Assembly (NCBI GenBank): GCA_029298735.1
Contig: JANSLP010000215.1
Coordinates: 1 to 56,435, forward strand
Length of the DNA stretch: 56,435 nucleotides
Direction: 5' to 3'
Origin: Ophiostoma sp. CBS 140.51
Lineage: Eukaryota > Ascomycota > Sordariomycetes > Ophiostomatales > Ophiostomataceae
The translations under genes and the position numbers were made by a program. Under the pieces are notes generated by a model. The model did no database searches. It saw only the letters and a program-made list of their open reading frames with translations, and was not told the origin of the DNA. Position 1 is the stretch's first letter, and each line of letters begins with the position of its first letter. Shown piece by piece: positions 23,332-31,455 of the stretch.

Positions 23332-24282
23332 GGCGAAGGAGATCGGAGAGGATGTTGCTGTGACGTATGATTTTGTTTATAGTCGAGAACAAGTAGCTCG
23401 CTCAAGCTCGTATGAGACAGGCAAAACTCTTGATGGACGAGGAGACGAATAGACAATTGAAGAGAGTGTCCGAAGGCTGAGATTTTATAATCGTCTCGAA
23501 ACACTGTCGAAGAAATGGACGCGACCACAGCAAGAGCACTTCTTCGCAAGGTTGCAAGATGACGCTTCCATATTTCCTTTGCATCCTACAACTATCTTGG
23601 GATCACTGGATCGGCATTGTCCCCGGACCTCACCACACCTTCACCTCGCCCCAGTCTCCATCTCCTCCAAGTCCCCATACCCCAGACGAGGAAGTTGACC
23701 GACCCCGGACTCTTCCTCGTGTGTCGGTATGCAGGAGAAGTGCAGCCAGGACAAGCATCACCAGACTTGTTTAAAGATATGGGGCAGTGGGGACTTTTCA
23801 CTCTTTTTCTCTCTCTATTTTCTCTCACCAACGGTAGTGGTAAACCTCGCCGAGAGCGGCAAGAGAACCGCCAGGATCATGGCAGGCGACGGTGCAGACT
23901 GTAGTGGTTTCTGCCGTAAAAGTCCATCGGGGAGCCCTCCGAGGAAGGCTTCCGATGTTGAGGAGCCGAGCTAGTCCTCTTCCTGTGTAAGAGTGTGGAG
24001 ATCGCAAACTTCTGTTGAGAGAACAACCACTCTGACGATCGTCCCATGCCAAGAAATCCAGAAAAATATCACAAGTGTCAATGGTAGCAGAAGGTGCACT
24101 CAAGGGTACCTGTCGGAAGGTCCGCGGTGGTGGTTCCGACAGAGACGCTAATTATGTCAAAGGTCATGCAGGTGCATCGCGTCTCGGGAATTAAGCAAGT
24201 AGAGTTGCAGTTGTTTTGGTCTGGCCTTGTTTTGAATAAAAATGAATTTATCTATCGATCTATAATTTATCGAGTGCTTTGT
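23332..24282. other. Promoter region of the transporter and 3' flank of the dehydrogenase
   Basis: 951 nt between two minus-strand genes with no coding sequence recognised. It holds the transporter promoter, with a candidate TATA at 23483-23489, and a C/T-rich patch near 23620-23700. Confidence 0.55.
23483..23489 (-). promoter_or_regulatory. Candidate TATA box of the sugar transporter gene
   Basis: TATAAAA on the minus strand, about 150 nt upstream of the ATG at 23331. TATA elements are common in inducible fungal genes. This is a motif match only. Confidence 0.4.
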
Positions 24283-25446
24283 CTAAACGGCCTCCGCCTC
24301 CGCATCGTAGGCAATGTTGGCGGCCTTGCGTGCAGCATCCATCCAGCCCAACACGCGAGCACTCTCTGCTTCGCCAATGACAGCGCCAGACACTTCCTTC
24401 TGGGAAGTGGCACGTTGCGCCTGAATAGCCTTGGCCATGACATTGGCCTGGTACCACAGACCCCAACCGCGCTCGACAGGGAGGGACACTGTCTCCTTCT
24501 TGACATCTTCGGCTTCGCCATACCACTCAATCTGCAACTCCTGCGGCCGGATCAGAGGGAACGGCACGCTGACCTGTGCCTTGGTACCCTCAATCTTAAC
24601 GGCAGGTCCGACTTTCTCAACGGCCAGCTTGTCCTTGGCATGCGATGAGCCAGCCAGAGACAGACTGGTCGTGATAATGGCTACACCTTCACCGTTCTTG
24701 AGCAGGACAGTGTTGATGTCGTCAATCAGAGCAGTGCCCGTCGGCAGCGGAATGGAGTCGGCATAGACCACTTTGGTGTTGTCTGTGCCGCCCAGGGCAA
24801 TGTCTGCCCATGTCAACGCGTAGACGCCCATGTCCAACATCGCACCCGCACCGGCTTGTTTGTCCACCAGGCGAGAGGACGCCATCTCCGGCGTGGCCAC
24901 CGACTGCGCATCCATAATGGGGACCGACAGGTCGGAAAAGACGCGTTTGACGGTCCCGATGCGGGGGAGGAGGTCCTTTTGCAGAAACTGTATGGCCGGC
25001 AGGTAGCGCGTCCACATGGCCTCCATCAGAACGACGCCTCCCTTTTGAGCCTTGGCCTCGCTCGCCAGCTGCAGGAACTGGGCCCGGTTCATCGTGGCCG
25101 GCTTCTCAACAAGAACACTGCGCTGGTAATGCAGAGCCGTGCGAGCGGCCTGGTAGTGCAGTGGGTGCGGTGTCGAGATGTAAACGACTTCAAACTGGCC
25201 GGTGGCGAGCATCTCGTCGGACGAGGAGAAGACTTGCACAGAGTCCGCATTGGGCACCTTACGGTCCTCTAGCCAGCGACGGGCGCGGTCGATAGTGCCA
25301 GTGGTCGAAACGCAGGCAATCTCATGGCGGATGGGGTCGCTATCATTGCGAGGGAGAAGCAGGTCCTCGACAAACGTGACGGCGATGCTCGAGAGGCCGA
25401 GAAGAGCCCAACGGCATGTAAAGAAAGTGGAGGAAGCAGTCGACAT
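24283..25446 (-). CDS. Gfo/Idh/MocA oxidoreductase, D-xylose/dihydrodiol dehydrogenase-like
   Basis: Single exon, 387 residues, normal length for the family. The N-terminal Rossmann domain is followed by the family motif EKPATMN with the conserved catalytic-region Lys115 (114-116). MEAMWTRYLPAI, typical of NADP-dependent D-xylose 1-dehydrogenase and dimeric dihydrodiol dehydrogenase, comes next, and then the C-terminal alpha/beta substrate domain. Such enzymes oxidise an aldose or a cyclic diol with NADP+. One oddity is the nucleotide-binding loop, which reads GLSSIA (17-22) where relatives usually have GxGxIA, so Ser replaces the second Gly. It is divergent from the SDR gene across a 704-bp promoter and downstream of the same-strand sugar transporter. 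Substrate assignment to xylose is inferred from family and context. Confidence 0.88.
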   Translation of the reverse strand: MSTASSTFFTCRWALLGLSSIAVTFVEDLLLPRNDSDPIRHEIACVSTTGTIDRARRWLEDRKVPNADSVQVFSSSDEMLATGQFEVVYISTPHPLHYQAARTALHYQRSVLVEKPATMNRAQFLQLASEAKAQKGGVVLMEAMWTRYLPAIQFLQKDLLPRIGTVKRVFSDLSVPIMDAQSVATPEMASSRLVDKQAGAGAMLDMGVYALTWADIALGGTDNTKVVYADSIPLPTGTALIDDINTVLLKNGEGVAIITTSLSLAGSSHAKDKLAVEKVGPAVKIEGTKAQVSVPFPLIRPQELQIEWYGEAEDVKKETVSLPVERGWGLWYQANVMAKAIQAQRATSQKEVSGAVIGEAESARVLGWMDAARKAANIAYDAEAEAV

Positions 25447-25542
25447 TATTAGTGTAAAGAAGGAACCGTAAAGTCTGTGATATGGATAATATTACTTCCT
25501 GTAGCTTTGATGGCGCAGAGATTATGTTAATGCGCAAGAGTG

Positions 25543-25548
25543 TTTATA
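25543..25548 (-). promoter_or_regulatory. Candidate TATA box of the Gfo/Idh dehydrogenase gene
   Basis: TATAAA on the minus strand (within GATATAAACA), 97 nt upstream of the ATG at 25446. This is a motif match only. Confidence 0.4.
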
Positions 25549-25727
25549 TCTAAGATCACAGGGGCTGGGGAGAAGCTTTGCTCATGATATGATGCATCTC
25601 TCTGAATATGTTCCGTGGATGTCCAATCAATCCCGTCGAACGCATCTCATTTTGGCCAAAGGTAACATAGAAGAGGATGGGAAAGGATGGCACAGTAATT
25701 CGTCTGCGCAACACTGGCACTAGATTG

Positions 25728-25744
25728 CTCGGTGGCCTTCCGAG
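25728..25744. promoter_or_regulatory. Palindrome CTCGG-N7-CCGAG, candidate Zn2Cys6 binding site
   Basis: Two perfect 5-bp inverted half-sites separated by TGGCCTT. The arrangement CGG-N7-CCG suits a dimeric Zn2Cys6 regulator, and such a regulator is encoded 2.2 kb away at 27976. The site sits within the divergent promoter of the two dehydrogenase genes. Binding is inferred. Confidence 0.4.
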
Positions 25745-26150
25745 GGAGTGCCGACGTGTGTGTACACCACACTGAGATAATATACGTGCCCCAGTTTTAT
25801 CATGCAGTACCGCAACATGTGCCATGCAGCACAACCATTACAGATGACCATGCGGAGTGACCAAGCAGGGCTAATTTGTAAATGCAAAGATAATGAAAGA
25901 AATATAGACAGATGTCGGAAAAAGAAACGCGGAGTTGGGCCAGCGGCATCGGACAGCAGAGCGAAACTGCGGATAGCTGCCGATGAAGAGAAGCTTACGA
26001 ACTGTTCTCATAATTCTCAAAATTGTCTGACGTAGCTCTCATAATATATTACTAGGTCAAATCTATCATTCCGGAAACAACATAAAGCCAAATCTGCAAG
26101 AAAAACCTACCACTCCTTCCTGGCGACTCCCTACATTCCTTTCTTTCACA

Positions 26151-27110
26151 ATGGACAAGGTATGTCTGTTCATCTTCCATCCTCCAATTTCAAACAATGC
26201 TGACTTACACCTTTCCTAGTTCTCCCTCAAGGGCAAGACGGCCGTGCTCACGGGCGCCGCTCGCGGTCTTGGCCTCGTCTTTGCCGATGTTCTTGCCAGC
26301 GCAGGTGCCAATATTGCCGTCCTCGACGTTGGCGATCCGGGCTCAAGTCTGGACGAGATAGCCACGAAGCATAGTGTCAAGACCGCTTTCTACCGTACCG
26401 ATGTGACAAGTCGCGCTGAAGTGGCAGCCGCTGTCGCCTCCATCGAGGAGACCTTTGGCCGGGTGGACATTAAGTGAGTCCTACCACGTCAAACAGTCTG
26501 TTCTCCTTTCACTAACTCGGTAGTGTCAACGCCGCCGGCATTGTCAAAGACGAGCCGTTCCTGTCCACCAGCGACACCAACATTGCATCGACGTTTGCAG
26601 TCAATGTAGGTTCTCGTCACGCTCCTCGGATGACTACACTTGCTAACGTTTTAGTTCACCGGCTCGTTCCTCGTCGCTCAAGCTTGTGCTCAGGCCATGG
26701 CCCGCCAAAAGGCCAAGGACCCCGAAAACTTTGCCGGTTCTATTGTCTTCATCGGCAGCGTCGCTTCCCACGTCCCGACAGTCGTCCAGAACATTAGCGT
26801 CTATTGTGCCAGCAAGTCGGCCGTGCGCGGTCTTGTCAAGCCACTGGCCATGGAGCTTGCTCCTCACGGCATCAGAGTCAACTCGCTGTCCCCAGGGCCC
26901 ATGCAGACGGACATGTACCGCCAGGTGGCGGCGGCTGAGCCGGCGTTTGCCCGCCAAGTCGAGAAGGAGACCATGTTTGGTCGTGTGGGCCAGCCGGAGG
27001 AGTTGAAGGGGGCGATGCTGTTTCTGTGCAGTGGCGCGAGCAGTTGGGTGACGGGTCAGGATTTGTTGGTGGACGGCGGCGCGAGCTCGTGGAACTATCC
27101 GGCGGCATAA
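26151..27110 (+). CDS. Classical short-chain dehydrogenase/reductase (sugar/polyol type)
   Basis: Spliced gene, join(26151..26159, 26220..26473, 26524..26605, 26655..27110), 266 residues. Introns are 60, 50 and 49 nt. The first exon is only nine bases (MDK), an unusually small coding exon. The NAD(P)-binding loop TGAARGLG spans residues 14-21, NAAG 90-93 and the catalytic YCASK 165-169 (Tyr165, Lys169). The end LLVDGGASSW is typical of the fold. The usual catalytic Ser, 13 residues before Tyr, reads Ala152 within SVASH, with Ser150 and Ser153 beside it. Overall it resembles fungal polyol dehydrogenases and xylulose/sorbose reductases. With the adjacent xylose-dehydrogenase-like gene and transporter it probably acts on a sugar, polyol or sugar acid. 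The exact substrate is unknown. Confidence 0.88.
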
Positions 27111-27174
27111 GCGTCGACGGAGCCAGAGCTGAAGATGACGGCGATGGCGGCGCAGCGGCCCTTGGAGGTGACAC

Positions 27175-27474
27175 CAGGTCGACCCGCCGTCTTGGCCTTC
27201 CCGTCGGCTTCTTCACGCGATCTCGCTTGCTGCTGATCACCCTATTCACTGTCGACTGGGTCGTCTTGATGCCCCAGTGCTTGAACAGCTTTCGACAAAT
27301 CTGGGTGTTTGAGAAATGGAATTCATTCAGCGCCAGGATACGCGACCGCGCCGGTGTCATCAGTCGGCCATTAGGTTTTTGAATAGGTGATGGATCTACT
27401 GGGCTGGACGGCGGTGATGACGATGCGGATCGACTGTCGCAAGTTTTGACTGATCCTCTGGTTGGGCACTAAAA
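27175..27474 (-). pseudogene. Tc1/mariner-like transposase N-terminal domain relic
   Basis: An open minus-strand frame encodes TPARSRILALNEFHFSNTQI, continues through a recognition-helix-like TTQSTVNRVISS and reaches TGRPRR. This matches the first helix-turn-helix plus GRPR linker of Tc1/mariner transposases. The part before it is Ser/Pro-rich (down to a stop near 27472). The second HTH and the catalytic DDE/D domain are absent. Beyond about 27175 the frame only runs antisense through the SDR gene. I see no terminal inverted repeats. It is either a 5' fragment of a dead element or a DNA-binding domain left after capture. It lies at once downstream of the SDR stop codon. Confidence 0.55.
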
Positions 27475-27975
27475 CACGACTGCATGGCCTCCATTGTGGT
27501 GGTTGTGGTGGTGATGCTCTCGAGATTAAGTGGATAGATTTGTTTTACGCGTTGAACACGCGATGCTTCAATTTGACTGTTACTGGGGAAGTGCTCTTAC
27601 CTATTTGGGCAACACTTTACTTCACTCTCGCTCTTGCCACATTAAATGGAAATAACATGGCTTCAGGGGTTTGTTGACAACGCCTTTAGGGGCCTGGACT
27701 GTCGTGTTGTAGCGCTAAATCCACTAATGCACAGGGACCCGCCGTCCAAGAAGACCGCTGAAGACGCTAATCGTGCATGTGCCACGACCAGTCGTTCTTG
27801 CCTTTGTTGGTAAAAAATACGGGTAACACCCCGTCACTACCGTCAGATGCTCTCCATTCTTTTTTTCTCCTCCGCACCTTCCCCAAGTTTTGTCCAGAAC
27901 GTGAAAAGAAGGGACGGAGTACCAGATCCGTAGCGAAGACAGTTATCTTCACTTTTTTTTCTCAAACACAACATC
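27475..27975. other. Upstream region of the Zn2Cys6 regulator gene
   Basis: No gene is recognised in this 501-bp interval. It precedes the regulator ATG at 27976 and ends in a T-rich/CT-rich leader (27856-27965) usual for fungal transcription starts. Confidence 0.5.
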
Positions 27976-30040
27976 ATGTCACCGGCTGCCACAACCGCAC
28001 ATCCTCCGGCCGCCCCCGCCCGGCGGAGCAAGGCCAGCACGGCTTGCAACACCTGCCGAGGCCGCAAGACCCGCTGCGACGGTGAGCGGCCGACCTGCTC
28101 CTACTGCCGCAGTACTAGATCCGAATGCGTTTATCGGGCCACTGAGACGTCGGCATCTCTCAATGAACAACAGACCGTCATGATGCTTGAGCGGCTGGAC
28201 CGAATGGAGCTGCGGCTGGAGTCGATGGCCAGCAACTCGGTCAACACCAATACTCCGAGGTGGCCGTGGACTGGCACTGAAGATATGTTTACACAAATTT
28301 CATCCACATCTGCCCCCTCCTCTTCGTCATCTTCCTTATCACAGACTCCACCTTTCCACACGGCATCCTCACACAAGATGCTGCACTATTGGCCACGCAT
28401 CAACATGGCTGTGACGCTGCTCGATACGAGTAGTCCTCTACGCTATGTCGAGGACACGGCCAGTGGTGGTGTTGGCCCGACCAACAATGTATCTATCTCG
28501 ACAGAGCTCAATACTCTTGCCATTCAACGCTGCTTTGTTCATATGCACGAAACTGGCCGTGGTCTCGACTACCTGCTCGGCCAACTGCTGCAGAGGCACA
28601 CGAATGTTTTGTCGCTGCCAATAGACACATCCTCGCCAACTATCTCAGTTAACAGCTGTAACTGTCAACTTTTACTGGCTATTTCTCTGGCCTCACGAGG
28701 GACTCCTGGTCCTTCCGCGTCTCTCGGTGAGACAGCCTTCCGTGCCGCTTGTGCCAAGATTGGCGAGCTTTTCTTCGCTCCCGACGACGACGACTCCGTC
28801 CTCTTTCTCATTGTCGCTGCCCACCTCTTCATGGCCCGCGCTTATCCCGTTGGTGCCCTCAAGCTCATTCATACTGCTGGCGATCGTCTCGGCCGCAGTG
28901 GACGCCGTCAAGTCCACGATCCGGCATGGAAGGCCCGCTTTGACGACTGTCTGCAACTACACTTTGTTGTCGAGAGCGATATCCTTCTGACAATGGACGG
29001 CCTACCATCAGACACCGCATTCAGTCTACTGGCTGCACTACCTACTAGCACAAGTCTCACTCTCCACGAAGTCGAGACGGGCTACATGAATCTCTCGGTG
29101 GCCGAGATTGCCCAAAAGAAACGGGCTACACAACTTACCGATGCCACGCTCGCTCTTACAGCCATCCAAAATCGGGTGCTGGTTCGACTCTACGGCATTG
29201 CTCAAGCCTACTCTCAACCTTCCCTTCTATCTCAGGCCCTGTCTGAACTCAAGACGGAGCTTACCCGCTGGTTCGACGACCACCTACCGCTTGAGTGTCA
29301 CTTCCCACGCGACCTGGGTGGTGCTCTCACGATTCCCCGTCCACAGCCAGATTATGTGGTATGTCCTCCTGTTAATGCACACAATAGTTTCTACTCTAAC
29401 TTTATAACAGAAATACCTTCGCGCGAAATACTACATTATCGAGTTTCTCATGTGCCGTCCCATACTCTACTACATTGCCCACGAGAGCGTCGAGGCGAGG
29501 GACAGTACTGGAGTAGTGGTTAACGGCCACGGTGACCCATCAACATCAACCACGACCTCTCCCAGCAACCAGTCTGATACCACTGAAGGTCGCCCTTTTT
29601 GGATATACGATGCGTGCTTCCGCTGTCTACAGTGTGCGGCTTTGCTCGTTCTCGAGTACGACCAAGACTCCGATGAGGCGGAAACTGACACCACCAGCCA
29701 GCCAGACTGGCTCGAACTCCACATCATCTGGGGTGCTGCCCTCACCATGGTCCTATCCCTCGTCACACCCGCTCTTGCCAAGTTTCTACCCAAGCATGGC
29801 CAGCCAGGACAGCCGGGGCCCTTTATGGATACTCGTCGCCTGCTGGCCAAAGCTGAGGCCATACTCGTCCAGGCTGCACGGAACAACTGCGTACCCGCTC
29901 AGTGCCTGGCCATCCTGCGCAATGTTCAGGGCAATCTGCTTGGGCCAGCCGACAACACAACAAATGGTGCCACAACTACGGGCAGCACCCACATGGACAT
30001 TCAAGACGACACAAGTCCCGCGAGTTTCTTGATGATATGA
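27976..30040 (+). CDS. Zn2Cys6 transcription factor, probable local regulator
   Basis: Spliced gene, join(27976..29358, 29411..30040), 670 residues. The 52-nt intron (gtatgt...cag) joins frames at DYV/KYLRAKYYIIEF. The DNA-binding domain is near the N-terminus: Cys24, Cys27, Cys34, Cys41, Cys44 and Cys51 (ACNTCRGRKTRCDG), the binuclear cluster of fungal regulators. A likely dimerisation helix follows (residues ~60-75, MLERLDRMELRLESM). The middle part resembles the fungal-specific regulatory region, with hydrophobic helices such as LLLAISLASRG and FLMCRPILYYIAHE. The C-terminus is acidic and Thr-rich. It sits beside the SDR, Gfo/Idh and transporter genes and may control them. It is convergent with a small secreted-protein gene, 23 nt between stop codons. 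Confidence 0.9.
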
Positions 30041-30063
30041 GACACCACAGTAGTATTGAAGAT

Positions 30064-30624
30064 CTACCCAACTACTTCTTTGACGTTGACCGGAAACGGT
30101 CCGCTTGCTACTCGCGCACAATAATGCTGCCCAGTGCCTGTATCAACTGTCTCTGTGCACAGCAAGTCGATGCTGTTGGTGGCAGCCGCTTCAAACGATG
30201 ATGTTCCTCCACCATCATCATCGCACACCCACGTCTCGTTGACTGTGACGGCTTGCCGTCCCAAATCGAACCGAAATGCCGCTGCAATCCGCGTGTCCCG
30301 CGACTCCACGAAACAGGTGTGCCACTCATTCGAGTTGTATGTCTGGCTGACGTGTGTTGAACATTGTGCGTCCACACCGAGGACTGCGTTGAACAGTTGG
30401 AACTCAAAGGATGTCGTCGTGTCGAGGCCGGTAGTGTTCACGGTGGCATTGGCCGGTGTATACAGAATCTCTGCGCCGTATACCGTCAGGTTGTGGGCTG
30501 CCGCCGACTTTGTGCTGCAGTTGGCCGCAGTGTCGAGATGATCGGAGAGGGGCACAGCGGACGCGCTGCCGTCCCTAGCCAACAGAAGAGACGCAAAAGC
30601 CGACCACAGATTCATGTCATGCAT
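30064..30624 (-). CDS. Small predicted secreted protein, possibly Alt a 1 (AA1)-like
   Basis: Single exon, 186 residues from the first ATG. The Met at 30615 (MNLWSAFASLLLARDGSASA) would give a better secretion signal of about 20 residues and is the likelier start. The mature part has six cysteines and several N-glycosylation sequons (NCS, NLT, NAT, NTT, NET). The order QCS...W..C...F.FD...V...W.C loosely recalls the AA1-like fold of the fungal allergen Alt a 1, a beta-barrel family found only in fungi. The resemblance is weak and read by eye. Function is unknown. Its gene converges on the Zn2Cys6 regulator with only 23 nt between stops, so the 3' ends of the transcripts probably overlap. Confidence 0.65.
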   Translation of the reverse strand: MHDMNLWSAFASLLLARDGSASAVPLSDHLDTAANCSTKSAAAHNLTVYGAEILYTPANATVNTTGLDTTTSFEFQLFNAVLGVDAQCSTHVSQTYNSNEWHTCFVESRDTRIAAAFRFDLGRQAVTVNETWVCDDDGGGTSSFEAAATNSIDLLCTETVDTGTGQHYCARVASGPFPVNVKEVVG

Positions 30625-31455
30625 ATCGTAAGTCGATTTTGAGTAGGATATTTTGTGTTTCTGCAGACCAACACAAGCCGGTTCAGTTTGATGGACATCA
30701 TTTGGTTCTCAGTGCGACTTGCGGCATGTCTCTTGATAAACAAGGCCAGGGGAATAAATTGCCTCCACCCAGGACGGATAGTTACTGGCTCTACATTTTA
30801 TCCAGAAGCCTGCTTCCGGTATCCGAGTGCAGGGCTCAGCAGTACAAAATTGTTTAAATTCAATATCCAATGGCATTTACTTGGACTTTATTTCTCAAAC
30901 ATGCTTGATTTTGTGTTTTGATTTTAATAATCACATATTTACAAACTAACAGATAGTGTATGACTAAAATCCCCCCCCTTGTTACGCCAAAATCAATTTC
31001 ATAAACGTAAAAATCGCTCTGTTAAGTAAACAAAAGAAAAAGAATTAATTGCTTGTCCTCAGGTCGTGGCCATTCAGGTATGACAAATTGTACGTGTATT
31101 AGTGAGGGCAGGTGCGACTAGCTTTCACTTATGCGCAGCTTCCTCAGTTGCCAACCAACCCCATATGAAACTAGAGTTTACAACATCAGGCTCGAGAATA
31201 CATTCAATCTGAGGTTTATAACAAACTATTGTCAATAAAATCTTCATAAAACACAGATTACCAAAGAAGAGACGAAAGGATTGAGCACGCTGTCCCGTCC
31301 CTCGGCTACCGGCGTGTTGACATCACCGGCGTCATCGCTTTCGTCCGATAAGATATTGCCCCGCACTCTTGAAAAAAATCGATCCCACCTTCATCGCATT
31401 TATCGACACTCAATACAACACCACATATACCCTCAACATACGGCCATCTTTCACC
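30625..31455. other. Intergenic promoter region, AT-rich
   Basis: 831 bp between divergent genes, with AT-rich sequence at 30.85-31.26 kb. No gene is supported. It is the likely promoter region for both flanking genes. Confidence 0.55.

Larger units (their letters stand above)
25447..26150. promoter_or_regulatory. Divergent promoter between the two dehydrogenase genes
   Basis: A 704-bp intergenic region driving the Gfo/Idh gene leftward and the SDR gene rightward. It contains a TATA-like element for the left gene, a CGG/CCG palindrome, and AT-rich sequence (ATAATATATTAC at about 26041) roughly 105 nt before the SDR start. No gene is seen inside. Confidence 0.6.
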
